Assembly: GCF_016458305.1 (NCBI RefSeq)
Contig: NZ_JAEMHL010000012.1
Coordinates: 1 to 64,000 of the forward strand
Source of the DNA: Geomonas anaerohicana
GTDB taxonomy: Bacteria > Desulfobacterota > Desulfuromonadia > Geobacterales > Geobacteraceae
Direction: 5' to 3'
Length of the DNA: 64,000 bases
In this document: one piece after another, positions 24,495 to 33,560 of the stretch
Layout of the letters: each line of letters opens with the position of its first letter
Position numbering within the stretch: the first letter of the stretch is position 1
Translations under genes and position numbers: made by a program
Notes under the pieces: generated by a model
Seen by the model: the letters and a program-made list of their open reading frames with translations, nothing else
Databases searched by the model: none
What the model was told of the DNA's origin: nothing

Positions 24495-24965
24495 TCAGGC
24501 GGCACACTGCTCCTGGGTTACCAGGCCGCAGAGCTTCAGTTCCTTTTCCAGCTTCGCCTTGGTCAGCCCCAAGGCACGGCACATTCTTTCGCGGTTGCAG
24601 TCGTAGCGCTCCATCGCCATGAGCAGCAACGCCTTTCGGAGCGAGACCGAGAGCTTGTCCATGACGTGCTCCTTGGAGGTCGCGGAGATCAGGGTGAAAA
24701 ACGGTTGCAGGCTTTTTTCGAAAAGCTGTGCGCTCTCTTCCACGTGTATCTTGCGGTCCTTGTTCATATCCCTCACCCTCATCACGTTGGCTGCTATCTG
24801 GTCCATCTCCTCGTTCACCAGTTGCCAGACATCCGGATCGTAGGCCACGGTCAACACCACGGCTATCCGTTCAGCGCTGGGAGGCTGTTGCCGTTTGACC
24901 AGCACCACCTCCATCGCCCCGAACCCGTCCTTCGCCGTACAAGCCCCTCTATGATTGGTTACCAT
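24495..24965 (-). CDS. hypothetical protein with Fis-like C-terminal helix-turn-helix
   Basis: A 156-residue protein. The ATG at 24965 follows GGAGGTG, so it is preferred over a start 120 bases upstream. Residues 20-50 form a beta-rich segment (MEVVLVKRQQPPSAERIAVV). The middle is helical (VNEEMDQIAANVMRVRDMNKD). The C-terminal 45 residues resemble a Fis-type HTH (ALLLMAMERYDCNRERMCRALGLTKAKLEKELKLCGL). It may be a DNA-binding regulator without a known sensor. It is divergent from pgi, with a perfect inverted repeat between them. Confidence 0.65.
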   Translation of the reverse strand: MVTNHRGACTAKDGFGAMEVVLVKRQQPPSAERIAVVLTVAYDPDVWQLVNEEMDQIAANVMRVRDMNKDRKIHVEESAQLFEKSLQPFFTLISATSKEHVMDKLSVSLRKALLLMAMERYDCNRERMCRALGLTKAKLEKELKLCGLVTQEQCAA

Positions 24966-25350
24966 GCCCCACCTCCCAGTTGCGGTACGAACCAAGCGGC
25001 CAACGCGCCCCCTGTTCTTTTTGATGGCACCTTTTCCAATACAACTGCCGTACCAACTCCGCGCACCAGCCGCCACCCGCTGCAAGTCGCCGTTTTACCG
25101 CAGGTTTCCCACCAACCCGCCCGCGCCCGCGCCCTGTTGACGACGGCCGTTTTTGTTCACAAGTTGCACAGTGCGCGCCCGACTGTGCACATCACACCCA
25201 GGGAGGCTATTTTACTGCGCCGGCAGCGGGCCTGACCTAAAGACCAGGGCTTGTGCCGCCTCATACTTGAATAAAAACTAATCTATGGTATCATGCCCCG
25301 ACGCACATGAGAACGAAGCGGGCAACGCCCTAATCAACGCAGGAGGCAAC
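24966..25350. promoter_or_regulatory. divergent regulatory region between HTH gene and pgi
   Basis: This region of 385 bases has no gene. A perfect 8-bp inverted repeat TGCACAGT / ACTGTGCA (25165-25172 and 25182-25189, 9-base spacer) looks like an operator for a dimeric regulator. A pgi promoter is visible further right: TTGAAT (25267-25272), 16 bases, TATCAT (25289-25294). The rest shows nothing recognisable. Confidence 0.5.
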
Positions 25351-26943
25351 ATGCAAAAGCTGCAGCTTTGGGAGCGCTACAAAAACCGGCTCTACCACCA
25401 TGCCGAACTGGAGCTTAGCGTCGACACCAGCCGGATGAACTTTCCCGACTCCTACCTCGACCAGATGGAACCGCGTCTGCAGAAGGCCTTCGAGGAAATG
25501 GCCGAACTGGAAGCCGGAGCGATAGCGAACCCCGATGAGCAGCGCATGGTTGGGCACTACTGGCTGCGTGCGCCGGAACTGGCGCCGACGGCGGAGCTTG
25601 CCGAGCAGATCAAGGCGGCGCTCGCCTCGGTGAAGGCCTTCGCCTCGTCGGTCCACCAGGGCAACATTGCGGCACCCGACGGGCACCGCTTCGAGAACCT
25701 GCTGGTCGTGGGCATCGGCGGCTCAGCTTTGGGACCGCAATTCGTCGCGGACAGCCTGGGGAGCGCGCAGGACCGCATGAAAGTCTTCTTCTTCGACAAC
25801 ACCGACCCCGACGGCATGGACAAGGTGCTCGCCGAAATCGGCTCCGGGCTCAAGCGGACACTGACCGTCGTCATCTCCAAAAGCGGCGGCACCAAGGAAA
25901 CCCGCAACGGGATGCTAGAGGCCCGTCAGGCCTTCGAAAAAGCGGGGCTCCACTTCGCCGCCCACGCGGTCGCCGTGACCGGCAGCGACAGCGAACTGGA
26001 CCGCACCGCCTCGCAGGAGGGGTGGCTGGGAACCCTCCCCATGTGGGACTGGGTCGGCGGTCGCACCTCGGTCACCTCCGCGGTGGGCCTGCTCCCGGCA
26101 GCACTCCAGGGGATCGACGTCGACCGGCTGCTGGCCGGCGCCAGGATCTGCGACCAGGCGACCCGCAGCCGCAGCACCCGGGACAACCCCGCGGCGCTGC
26201 TAGCCCTGTCCTGGTTTCACGCCACCGCCGGCAAGGGTGAGCGCGACATGGTGCTGCTCCCCTACAAGGACCGCCTGCTCCTCTTTTCCCGCTACCTGCA
26301 GCAGCTCATCATGGAGTCGTTGGGCAAAGAACTGGACCGGGACGGCAAGAAGGTGCTGCAGGGGATCACGGTCTACGGCAACAAGGGGTCCACGGACCAG
26401 CACGCCTACGTGCAGCAGCTGCGCGAAGGGGTTCCCAACTTCTTCGTCACCTTCATCGAAGTACTTAAGGACCGCGAGGGGGCATCCATGCTGGTCGAGC
26501 CGGGAGCTACCTCCGGGGATTACCTTTCCGGCTTTTTCCAGGGCACCAGGTCAGCCCTCTATGAAAAGGATCGCGAATCGGTTACTATCACCATCCGCGA
26601 AATCTCGCCCGCCAGCATCGGCGCGCTGATTGCCCTCTACGAGCGGGCGGTCGGGCTCTACGCCTCGCTCATCAACGTGAACGCGTACCACCAGCCGGGG
26701 GTCGAGGCGGGCAAGAAGGCGGCCGGGACGGTGCTCAAGCTGCAGGGGGAAATCCTGGAGATGCTGCGCCGCCAGTCGGAGCGCGACTTCACCTGCGCGG
26801 ACATGGCCATGACCCTGGCGCGTCCCGAAGAGGTGGAAACCGTCTTCATGATCCTGCGGCACCTGGCCGCCAACCCCGTTCACGGGGTGAGCGCCACCAC
26901 CGAAGAAAAAGTCTGGGAGAACAGGTTCCGCGCCGCCAGGTAA
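25351..26943 (+). CDS. pgi: glucose-6-phosphate isomerase
   Basis: A 530-residue enzyme interconverting glucose 6-phosphate and fructose 6-phosphate, linking gluconeogenesis to the glycogen operon at 6.4-13 kb. SIS sugar-phosphate binding segments are evident ([25 protein letters not shown]), as are the [15 protein letters not shown] segment and [14 protein letters not shown] near the C-terminus. The ATG follows AGGAGG at 10 bases. An in-frame ATG 66 bases upstream lies in the promoter and is rejected. Confidence 0.95.
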   Translation: MQKLQLWERYKNRLYHHAELELSVDTSRMNFPDSYLDQMEPRLQKAFEEMAELEAGAIANPDEQRMVGHYWLRAPELAPTAELAEQIKAALASVKAFASSVHQGNIAAPDGHRFENLLVVGIGGSALGPQFVADSLGSAQDRMKVFFFDNTDPDGMDKVLAEIGSGLKRTLTVVISKSGGTKETRNGMLEARQAFEKAGLHFAAHAVAVTGSDSELDRTASQEGWLGTLPMWDWVGGRTSVTSAVGLLPAALQGIDVDRLLAGARICDQATRSRSTRDNPAALLALSWFHATAGKGERDMVLLPYKDRLLLFSRYLQQLIMESLGKELDRDGKKVLQGITVYGNKGSTDQHAYVQQLREGVPNFFVTFIEVLKDREGASMLVEPGATSGDYLSGFFQGTRSALYEKDRESVTITIREISPASIGALIALYERAVGLYASLINVNAYHQPGVEAGKKAAGTVLKLQGEILEMLRRQSERDFTCADMAMTLARPEEVETVFMILRHLAANPVHGVSATTEEKVWENRFRAAR

Positions 26944-26953
26944 AATCACCATC

Positions 26954-26989
26954 CTTAACGCAAAGGCGCAAGGACGCAAAGGCGCATAG
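26954..26989. repeat. octamer repeat (CGCAAAGG family)
   Basis: About four tandem 8-base units of the form CGCAAAGG directly after pgi, preceded by TTAA. Same family as the copies at 40991-41018, 41056-41091, 41147-41181 and 41726-41761. Confidence 0.7.
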
Positions 26990-27099
26990 CACAAACCTGA
27001 TTGGCGCTATCTTTTGCTCCACCCCGTCCCCCAGGGCCAGGTTCTTCTGTAATTCCGCGGCTGCGTCCCCTCAAAAAGACGAGACGAAGCAATAACGTT

Positions 27100-27190
27100 C
27101 CCCCCTTGTGAAAGGGGGGACAGGGGGGATTTGCCTCTCCCCAAACAAAGCAAATCCCCCTAAATCCCCCTTCGCAAAGGGGGACTTATA
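27100..27190. repeat. dispersed hairpin repeat, family A (copy 2)
   Basis: Same three-hairpin layout as at 6265-6364. A C-run/G-run hairpin comes first, then GGGGGATTTGC with its complement GCAAATCCCCC, then CCCCCTTCGCAAAGGGGG. It occupies most of the pgi-ltaE spacer. Confidence 0.8.
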
Positions 27191-27226
27191 AGCACGCACC
27201 TTCAAACACCGGATACAGAGGAGCAG

Positions 27227-28246
27227 ATGAAGACAGTAGATCTGAGAAGCGACACCGTTACACGCCCTTCCGAGGCCATGCGCCGCGTGATGTCAGCCGC
27301 CGATGTGGGGGACGACGTTTACGGCGAGGACCCCACCGTTAACAGGCTGGAAGCAATGGCAGCCGAACTGCTGGGCAAGGAGAAGGCGATCTTCGTCCCC
27401 AGCGGCACCATGAGCAACCTGACCGCGCTCCTTTCCCACTGCGGGCGCGGCGACGAGTACATCGCCGGGCAGGACGCACACATCTATCGCTGGGAAGGAG
27501 GCGGCGGCGCCATCTTCGGCGGCATCCAGCCCCAGCCCCTGGACTTCGACGAAGACGGCACGCTGAACCTGGACCAGGTGCGCCGCGCCGTCAAGCCGGC
27601 GGACCACCACCACGCGGTGACCAGGCTGCTCTGCCTGGAGAACACACAGGGGGGACGGGTGCTCCCCCTCCCCTACCTCGCTGAAGCGGCGGGCGTGGCT
27701 AAAGAGTTGGGCCTCGCCCTGCACCTTGACGGCGCGCGCGTCTTCAACGCCGCCGTGTACCTCCGGGTGCCGGTGCGGGAGATCGCGCAGCACTTCGACT
27801 CGGTGTCGGTCTGCCTCTCCAAGGGACTGGGGGCGCCGGTCGGTTCGGTATTGTGCGGCAGCGCCGACCTGATCAACCGCGCGCACCGCTGGCGCAAGGT
27901 CGCCGGCGGCGGCATGAGGCAGTCGGGCCTGTTGGCCGCCGCATGCATCTATGCCCTGCAGCACAACGTGGAGCGGCTTGCCGAGGACCATGAGAACGCG
28001 GAACTCCTCTCCACCGGCCTCGGCCACATCGATGAACTCCTGGTGAGCCGGGCCCGCACCAATATCCTCTTCGTCACCCCGCCGGCCGGAACCGCACCTG
28101 CCCTGCGTGAGGCCTTGGCAGCAGAAGGGATCCTGATCGGGGGAGGCGATGTGATCCGTCTCGTTACCCATCTTGACGTGGACGGCGCCGGCGTCGAGCG
28201 CACCGTCGCCGCCTTCAAACGCTTCTTCGCGAACCGGGGCAAGTGA
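27227..28246 (+). CDS. ltaE: low-specificity L-threonine aldolase
   Basis: A 339-residue PLP enzyme cleaving threonine or allo-threonine to glycine and acetaldehyde. It begins LRSDTVTRPS, the family hallmark. The PLP-binding lysine is Lys199 in VCLSKGLGAPVGS; HLDGARVFNAAV supplies the Asp that contacts the pyridine nitrogen. Length agrees with the 335-350 residue family. The csaA gene begins immediately after its stop codon. Confidence 0.92.
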   Translation: MKTVDLRSDTVTRPSEAMRRVMSAADVGDDVYGEDPTVNRLEAMAAELLGKEKAIFVPSGTMSNLTALLSHCGRGDEYIAGQDAHIYRWEGGGGAIFGGIQPQPLDFDEDGTLNLDQVRRAVKPADHHHAVTRLLCLENTQGGRVLPLPYLAEAAGVAKELGLALHLDGARVFNAAVYLRVPVREIAQHFDSVSVCLSKGLGAPVGSVLCGSADLINRAHRWRKVAGGGMRQSGLLAAACIYALQHNVERLAEDHENAELLSTGLGHIDELLVSRARTNILFVTPPAGTAPALREALAAEGILIGGGDVIRLVTHLDVDGAGVERTVAAFKRFFANRGK

Positions 28247-28247
28247 C

Positions 28248-28583
28248 ATGGCCGAGATAACGTGGAACGATTTCGAGCAGGTGGAGCTCAGGGTGGGGAC
28301 CGTGCTGGAGGTGGAGGAGTTTCCGGAGGCGAGAAAGCCCGCCTACAAGCTGGTGGTGGATTTCGGGGAGGCCGGCGTGAGAAGGTCCAGCGCGCAGATC
28401 ACCAAGCACTACACGCGTGAAGAACTGGTGGGAAGACAGGTGATCGGGGTGTGCAACTTCCCGAAGAAGCAGATCGGGCGCTTCTTCTCCGAGGTGCTCA
28501 TCACCGGGTTCGCCGACGAGAACGGCGACATCGTCCTGGCCGCCCCCGAGCGCAAGGTCCCCAATGGCAGCAGGCTCTGTTGA
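28248..28583 (+). CDS. csaA: CsaA-type tRNA-binding-domain protein
   Basis: A 111-residue OB-fold protein of the CsaA/Trbp111 family, a dimeric tRNA-binding protein reported to have chaperone-like activity. It starts MAEITWNDFEQVELRVGTV and continues ARKPAYKLVVDFGE, RRSSAQIT and VGVCNFPKKQIGRFFSEVL, all family phrases. The ATG lies 1 base after the ltaE stop, so the pair is coupled. Length is exactly that of the family. Confidence 0.9.
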   Translation: MAEITWNDFEQVELRVGTVLEVEEFPEARKPAYKLVVDFGEAGVRRSSAQITKHYTREELVGRQVIGVCNFPKKQIGRFFSEVLITGFADENGDIVLAAPERKVPNGSRLC

Positions 28584-28613
28584 CCCCTCCGCATCCCCAT
28601 ACAAGTAGCAACG

Positions 28614-28709
28614 TCCCCTCCCCCGGAGGGGGAGGGCTAGGGAGGGGGAAGAGGCGGCTCATTGAAAGGATCCCCCCTCCCAACCTCCCCCCTCCAGGGG
28701 GAGGAGAGT
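28614..28709. repeat. dispersed hairpin repeat, family B (copy 1)
   Basis: Two G/C-run hairpins (CCTCCCCCGGAGGGGGAGG, then CCTCCCCCCTCCAGGGGGAGG) are joined by about 40 bases, in inverted arrangement. Other copies: 31414-31500, 32026-32130 and a partial one at 38097-38133. Confidence 0.75.
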
Positions 28710-28737
28710 TGACCGCCGGCACCAACGTCAGGTGGAT

Positions 28738-29568
28738 TTAACCTTTAATGCGCAAAGCCTCCGCGTAGACCGCGCTCTTGTGGAGACCGGTTTCCTGAGT
28801 CACCCGCTTCACCGCATCCTTCAGCGACATCTCCCCCGATCCCAGGTATTTCTGCAGTAGCTCTTCCATTCCCGGGCCGTCGTCGGCCTCCGCTTTCTGC
28901 GCGGGGCTGACCAGTATGGCCACCTCGCCCCGCACCTCCCGTCCGCGCACCTCTTCAACCAGCACCGACAGGCTGCCGCGCAGAAACTCCTCGTACATCT
29001 TGGTCAGTTCCCGCGCCACCACCACCTCGCGGTCCCCGAGCGTCTCCAGCATATCCTCCAGCGTCGCCAAGAGCCGCTTGGGGGATTCGTAGAAGATCAG
29101 CACCGCCCGCTCGTTAGCAAGCGTCTGCAGCCGCTCCCGCCTCTTCCCCTGCTTGTTGGGGAGAAAGCCTGCGAAGCTGAAGTAGTCAGTGGGGAGTCCG
29201 GAGGCCGAGAGCGCGGTGACTGCCGCGCAGGCGCCGGGGATGGGGACCACGGCGATGCCGTCGGCCACCGCGTCGCGCACCAGTTGGTAGCCGGGGTCGG
29301 AGATGCAGGGGGTGCCCGCGTCGGTGATGAGGGCGACGCTCTGCCCTTCACGCAGGCGGTCCAGGATCTGGTCCCCCTTCAGTTCCTTGTTGTGGTCGAA
29401 GTAGGAGGTAAGCGGCTTGGAGATGCCGAAGTGGGTGAGGAGCTTGCGCGAGTGGCGCGTGTCCTCGGCGGCGACCAGGTCCACCTCCTTGAGGATGCGC
29501 AGGGCGCGCAACGTGATGTCCTCGAGGTTCCCGATCGGGGTGGCGACTATGTAGAGAGTTCCGGACAT
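28738..29568 (-). CDS. rsmI: 16S rRNA (cytidine-1402-2'-O)-methyltransferase
   Basis: A 276-residue tetrapyrrole-methylase-fold enzyme that uses SAM to methylate the ribose of C1402 in 16S rRNA. It starts LYIVATPIGNLEDITLRAL and contains AEDTRHSRKLL, SDPGYQLV and ESPKRL, all diagnostic. The C-terminal domain (about 230-276) is the small HTH-like RsmI extension. It follows nadE in the leftward direction, separated by a heptamer repeat pair. Confidence 0.95.
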   Translation of the reverse strand: MSGTLYIVATPIGNLEDITLRALRILKEVDLVAAEDTRHSRKLLTHFGISKPLTSYFDHNKELKGDQILDRLREGQSVALITDAGTPCISDPGYQLVRDAVADGIAVVPIPGACAAVTALSASGLPTDYFSFAGFLPNKQGKRRERLQTLANERAVLIFYESPKRLLATLEDMLETLGDREVVVARELTKMYEEFLRGSLSVLVEEVRGREVRGEVAILVSPAQKAEADDGPGMEELLQKYLGSGEMSLKDAVKRVTQETGLHKSAVYAEALRIKG

Positions 29569-29580
29569 AACGACAAAACA

Positions 29581-29654
29581 CGTTCAACGTTCAACGTTCA
29601 ATGTTAAAACCAAGAATGGCTTTAAACGTCGAACGTTGAACGTTGAACGGGTTC
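29581..29654. repeat. inverted pair of GTTCAAC heptamer arrays
   Basis: About three GTTCAAC units (29581-29605) face about three GTTGAAC units (29627-29650) across 21 bases, able to form a hairpin. It lies between nadE and rsmI, which are read leftward, and the array abuts the nadE stop codon. Same family as 61831-62005. Confidence 0.7.
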
Positions 29655-30476
29655 TTATTTCCCCCAATCCCGCGCGTAGCGGAAGTCGCGGTCAATGGTG
29701 CGGTTGGAGACCTTGGCGATAATGGGAAGGCGGCGCTTGAAGTGACTTCCCTGCACCTTGCGATGCACGTTGTCGATGAAGGCGGAGTCGAAACCGGCGG
29801 AGATCAACTCCTCGCGGCTCATGCGCTGGTCCACCATGCGGTACAACAGTTCATCGGCCTCGCGGTAGGTGAAGCCAAGCTCCTGCTCATCGGTCTGCCC
29901 GGCCCAGAGATCGGCGGACGGCTTCTTCTCGATCACCTCGCTCGGCACCCCCATTGCTTCGGAGAGGGCCCAGACCTGGCTCTTGTAGATATCGCCGATG
30001 GGGTTCAAGGCACTCGCCATGTCGCCGTGCAGCGTGCCGTAACCCAGAAGGAGCTCGGTCTTGTTGCTGGTACCGAGCACCAAACCGCCGACGGCCGCGG
30101 AGTGGTCATAGAGGATGGTCATGCGCTCACGGGCCATCTTGTTGCCGCGCCGCATGTTGTCGGCATCCGGGGTCATCGTGAAATAAGCGTCGATCATCGG
30201 GGTGATCTCGATGACCTTGAAGTTGATCCCCAGGCTCTCGGCGACCAGCCTCGCGTGGGCCTCGCTCTCCGGATTGCTGGTGCGGTACGGCATGCAGTAC
30301 GCGTGTACGTTCTCCGGCCCGAGCGCCTCGGCCGCGATGTAGGCGACCAGCGCGGAGTCGATGCCGCCGGAGAGGCCGAGCACACCTTTGCGCACCCCGA
30401 CCTTGTAAACCTCGTCGCGCACGAACCCAACCAGGATCTGGCGCAACAGCTTCGTATTAACAGTCAACCCGCCCAT
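29655..30476 (-). CDS. nadE: NAD+ synthetase (synthetase subunit only)
   Basis: A 273-residue adenylating amidotransferase-fold enzyme that converts nicotinate adenine dinucleotide to NAD+. The ATP P-loop SGGIDS is at residues 36-41. [21 protein letters not shown] and [10 protein letters not shown] are NadE signatures. It lacks the N-terminal glutaminase domain of long NadE. The preceding gene, overlapping as TAATG, supplies a nitrilase-type domain that probably delivers ammonia. So the pair replaces the usual fused protein. Confidence 0.92.
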   Translation of the reverse strand: MGGLTVNTKLLRQILVGFVRDEVYKVGVRKGVLGLSGGIDSALVAYIAAEALGPENVHAYCMPYRTSNPESEAHARLVAESLGINFKVIEITPMIDAYFTMTPDADNMRRGNKMARERMTILYDHSAAVGGLVLGTSNKTELLLGYGTLHGDMASALNPIGDIYKSQVWALSEAMGVPSEVIEKKPSADLWAGQTDEQELGFTYREADELLYRMVDQRMSREELISAGFDSAFIDNVHRKVQGSHFKRRLPIIAKVSNRTIDRDFRYARDWGK

Positions 30477-31327
30477 TAGCAGTCTTTCTCCCTGTCGATG
30501 CGTTTCAACTCTTTCACGGTGATGGCCAGGTTCTCGTCCCGCATCATCGGGGAGAAGATCCGCTCGCGCCGGAGCGCACCGCCATCCACCTTGGCCAGCA
30601 CGAAGTCCTCCTCGAGGATGACGCCGCGGTCGGTCATCTCGCCGGAAGGTGAGATCGCCTCGGAACCGCCCCAGAAGTTGATGCCGTCCTCGTAGCCGAC
30701 GCGGTTGCAGTAGAAGACCCGGCAGTTGAGGAACATGGCGGTAGTGGTGGTGAGCTTCTGCCATGCCGCGGCAGAACCGAGCCCCTCGGATTCCGTGATG
30801 CCACGGCCGGGGCTGGAGGAGAGGCAGATGAGGGTCATGGCGCCGTCCATGGCCAGGATGTAAGGCGCGGAGAGGTGCCACATGTCTTCGCAGATGAGCA
30901 TGCCGATGCGGCCGAAGCGGGTATCGAAGGCGCGGAAGCGCTCGCCGCGGGCCATGTAGCGCTGCTCGTCAAAAAGACCGTAGGTGGGGAGATAGACCTT
31001 GCGGTGCACGTGGCGGATCTCGCCGCCCTCGAGGTAGACCGCAGAGTTGAAGAAACGGAAGTCGGCCGAAACCTCGACAAAGCCGATGGCGATGGAGATC
31101 CGCTCGGAAAGTTTCTTCAGTCTCTCTATCTGGGGGGAGTCCAGGCGCAGTGCAACTTCGGGCACCAGGTCCTTCAGGAAGTAACCGGTCAGGGCCAACT
31201 CGGGGAAAACGACCAGGTCGGCGCCGGCTGCGATACCCTTCTCGATGGCGGCCTCGGCCAGCGCCATGTTGTCGTCCAGGCAGCCCAGCTTAGGCTTTAT
31301 CTGGGCCAGGGCAACGGTAAAATCCAT
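30476..31327 (-). CDS. nitrilase-family amidohydrolase, probable glutaminase partner of NadE
   Basis: A 283-residue carbon-nitrogen hydrolase with the catalytic triad Glu43 ([10 protein letters not shown]), Lys110 ([10 protein letters not shown]) and Cys146 (LICEDMW). The sequence matches the glutaminase half of glutamine-dependent NAD+ synthetases better than free nitrilases. Its stop TAA overlaps the nadE start as TAATG, so the two are made together. Known: in the fused enzyme ammonia tunnels from this domain. Inferred: the separate proteins form a complex. Confidence 0.88.
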   Translation of the reverse strand: MDFTVALAQIKPKLGCLDDNMALAEAAIEKGIAAGADLVVFPELALTGYFLKDLVPEVALRLDSPQIERLKKLSERISIAIGFVEVSADFRFFNSAVYLEGGEIRHVHRKVYLPTYGLFDEQRYMARGERFRAFDTRFGRIGMLICEDMWHLSAPYILAMDGAMTLICLSSSPGRGITESEGLGSAAAWQKLTTTTAMFLNCRVFYCNRVGYEDGINFWGGSEAISPSGEMTDRGVILEEDFVLAKVDGGALRRERIFSPMMRDENLAITVKELKRIDREKDC

Positions 31328-31413
31328 GAGCTTCTCCGCAATTTTTTTCTCATTACTAGCACAGCGAAAGAGCCTTTGTAAACCTCAATGCTCTGGAAAA
31401 GGCAACGGGGCTT

Positions 31414-31500
31414 TCCTCCTCCCCCCCGGAGGGGGGAGGCCGGGAGGGGGGCTTGCGGCTGATTCCCCCTCCCCTGCCCTCCCCCTCCGGGGGAGGGAAC
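31414..31500. repeat. dispersed hairpin repeat, family B (copy 2)
   Basis: A CCTCC...GGAGG hairpin, a short linker containing TTGCGGCTGATT, and a second hairpin CCCTCCCCCTCCGGGGGAGGG. Located between the DUF4149 and nitrilase genes. Confidence 0.75.
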
Positions 31501-31512
31501 AAAAGCTTGCCG

Positions 31513-31953
31513 CTAGAGGAGTATGACCAGTGCCACCCCGCCGGCGATGACCGAGAGGTTGCAGACCGCGGAGACGCCGTGCAGCTTGGAGAACTGGCGG
31601 CGCATGGGATCTTCCTTGGGCGTGGTCTCGAAGGACGGGATCTGTTTCTTGATCTCGGCCGCCTTGGGCTCGATGTAGAAGGCCTGGATGGAGGAGAGCG
31701 TCAGCATGACCGCGATGATGACCGCAGCCGGGACCGTCCCCTTGCCGCCCATGACCACGCGGCAGACGATGGCGACGAGGCCGCAGGCGACGCCCCAGCG
31801 GAAGTAGCCGGGGAAGAAGAGCCCGACGATGCGGGCGGCGACGTCACGGCTCTCGGAGCGGAACAGGATGGGGGTGAGCACGAAGGTGAAAAGGGCGGCG
31901 CCTCCCAGCCAGAGGGAGATGGCCAGACGGTAGATTGCTGCGACAACCTGCAT
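31513..31953 (-). CDS. DUF4149 (TMEM205-like) integral membrane protein
   Basis: A 146-residue protein with four membrane segments (about 5-27, 45-65, 72-95 and 122-145). Characteristic phrases are SLWLGGAALFTFVLTPILF and QFSKLHGVSAVCNLSVI. The family is widespread and of unknown function. Bracketed on both sides by family B repeats. Confidence 0.82.
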   Translation of the reverse strand: MQVVAAIYRLAISLWLGGAALFTFVLTPILFRSESRDVAARIVGLFFPGYFRWGVACGLVAIVCRVVMGGKGTVPAAVIIAVMLTLSSIQAFYIEPKAAEIKKQIPSFETTPKEDPMRRQFSKLHGVSAVCNLSVIAGGVALVILL

Positions 31954-32025
31954 TACGTTTTCCTCCTTGGATCGTTCATCAGTTCATTGCATGACAAGCC
32001 ATGCTGGACCACAGAAAAGGAGCTC

Positions 32026-32130
32026 TCCTCTCCAACGCCCCTCCCCCCGGAGGGGGGAGGCTGGGTGGGGGGAAGCCTGAATGAGCCGCTGTGCGCCCCC
32101 TCCCTACCCCTCCCCCTCCGGGGGAGGGAA
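32026..32130. repeat. dispersed hairpin repeat, family B (copy 3)
   Basis: Two inverted G/C-run hairpins with a linker including GCCTGAATGAGCCGC; the right half nearly matches the 31461-31500 copy. It fills the spacer between yraN and DUF4149. Confidence 0.75.
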
Positions 32131-32154
32131 CGAGATTCCGTCGGTCCTTCTCAC

Positions 32155-32532
32155 CTAGTAGGCGAGGTCGAAGGCGTTGCGGATGTGCTCGATGTCCGGC
32201 AGGTCGTGGTCGTGCAGCATGATGGCGACCACGTCGAAACGTGCCTCGGCATCATACAACTTCTTCCGGGACAGCCAGACCAGCGCGGCCTTGGAGATCT
32301 GGCGCTGCTTGAACGGCGTCACCGCGAGTTGCGGCGGTCCATAGTTGTCGTTCTTGCGGCACTTCACCTCGACAAAGACGATGGTGCGCCCGTCCCTGGC
32401 AACGATATCGATCTCCCCGCAGGTACAGCGAAAGTTGCATTCGACTATCTTGAAGCCCTGCCCTTTGAGGTAGGTCGCCGCGATGGATTCGCCGGTCCCG
32501 CCGACAGAGCCGTTGCTGTTGCTGACTGGCAT
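32155..32532 (-). CDS. yraN: YraN/UPF0102 family predicted endonuclease-fold protein
   Basis: A 125-residue PD-(D/E)XK-fold protein. The catalytic-type residues are visible: Glu40 and Asp42 (CGEIDIV), then Glu55 and Lys57 (FVEVKCRKN). The family is Holliday-junction-resolvase-like and regularly adjoins rnhB, as here. The ATG at 32532 is preferred; a TTG 42 bases upstream adds an atypical extension. In vivo function is poorly known. Confidence 0.9.
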   Translation of the reverse strand: MPVSNSNGSVGGTGESIAATYLKGQGFKIVECNFRCTCGEIDIVARDGRTIVFVEVKCRKNDNYGPPQLAVTPFKQRQISKAALVWLSRKKLYDAEARFDVVAIMLHDHDLPDIEHIRNAFDLAY

Positions 32533-32628
32533 AGCCGCCCCCGCAGAGATTGTGCCGTCCGGTGAACAAGACAACAGTGTAACAGCAACTCCAGTGAGCG
32601 GATAGCTGAGAATGGGAAAATAGTGGTG

Positions 32629-33315
32629 CTAGAAGGAGAAAAGACCGCTGGATGCGTCGGAGGCTGCACCCGGCTCGGCGGGACAGTGTTCCTTGACGCC
32701 GCTGAAGCTTCTGCGATGGATCGGGCAGGGACCGAGCTCGGCGATGGCGGCCAGGTGGGTGGCCGCGCCGTACCCCTTGTGGCTGGCGAAACCGTAGCCG
32801 GGGAACCGGGCGTCGTACTCCACCATCATCCGGTCGCGGGTGACCTTGGCGATGATGGACGCGGCAGCGATGGAAAGGCTCAGGGAATCCCCCTTCTTCA
32901 CCGTGCGCTGCGGGATGTTCATGGGAACGCTGGAGATGCCGTCGATGAGGAGGAAATCGGGGGTGATGCTCAGGCCGCGCACCGCCTCGCTCATCGCGGT
33001 CAGGGTGGCCTGGAGGATGTTGATGCGGTCGATGAGGGCGTGATCGCCGATGCCGACGCCGACCGCTAAGGCCTCGCGGTAGATGACGTCGAAGAGTTCT
33101 TCCCGTTTCTCCTCGGTGAGCTGCTTGGAGTCGTTCACCCCGGGGAGGAGCATCCCCGTGGGGAGGATGACCGCCGCGGCCACCACCGGTCCCGCCAAGG
33201 GCCCGCGCCCGGCCTCGTCCACGCCGGCGATGCGCGCGTAACCGCGCCGCAGCGCCTGCCCTTCCAGGGCAAGCAAGTCGATGGGGGAATCAGGTGTGTC
33301 GAAGAGACCTGTCAT
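32629..33315 (-). CDS. rnhB: ribonuclease HII
   Basis: A 228-residue nuclease that removes ribonucleotides from DNA. The catalytic Asp33-Glu34 pair lies in [15 protein letters not shown]; the third acidic residue lies in FLLIDGI. A short C-terminal extension ([11 protein letters not shown]) ends near a PIP-box-like Phe, as clamp-binding RNase HII enzymes have (tentative). It belongs to the rplS-rnhB-yraN order common in Geobacteraceae, but a 211-bp inverted-repeat element separates it from rplS. Confidence 0.95.
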   Translation of the reverse strand: MTGLFDTPDSPIDLLALEGQALRRGYARIAGVDEAGRGPLAGPVVAAAVILPTGMLLPGVNDSKQLTEEKREELFDVIYREALAVGVGIGDHALIDRINILQATLTAMSEAVRGLSITPDFLLIDGISSVPMNIPQRTVKKGDSLSLSIAAASIIAKVTRDRMMVEYDARFPGYGFASHKGYGAATHLAAIAELGPCPIHRRSFSGVKEHCPAEPGAASDASSGLFSF

Positions 33316-33329
33316 AGCAATCCGTGGTG

Positions 33330-33540
33330 GGGACTGGCTCCGTCAGGTGCCTGTCCCCTTATTACTTAAGAACCTGGCTGAGTTGAAAGGAACGTTCCGC
33401 CGAAGTGATGCACGTGCCCCAGAGTTCCCCCCTTTGCGAAGGGGGGGCGGGGGGGATTTGCCTTGCTACCACAAACAAATCCCCCTAAATCCCCCTTCGG
33501 GGACTTTTGAGAGGGACAGGCACCTGACGGAGCCAGTCCC
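33330..33540. mobile_element. MITE-like element with 28-bp perfect terminal inverted repeats
   Basis: The sequence at 33330-33357 (GGGACTGGCTC...GGTGCCTGTCCC) is the exact reverse complement of 33513-33540. The 155 bases between have no gene and contain family A hairpins (33426-33508). Such a short non-coding unit with long identical ends looks like a miniature inverted-repeat element moved by an enzyme encoded elsewhere. No clear target-site duplication is seen. Confidence 0.65.
33426..33508. repeat. dispersed hairpin repeat, family A (copy 3)
   Basis: Same layout as 6265-6364 and 27100-27190, slightly shortened at the right (CCCCCTTCGGGG). It is nested inside the 33330-33540 element. Confidence 0.75.
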
Positions 33541-33560
33541 TTCTGCCGCACAGCAATAAT

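Noticed and set aside
29655-30881. Extended 408-codon version of NadE
   Set aside because: The extra N-terminus is an out-of-frame reading of the nitrilase gene, and the TAATG overlap start fits the family.
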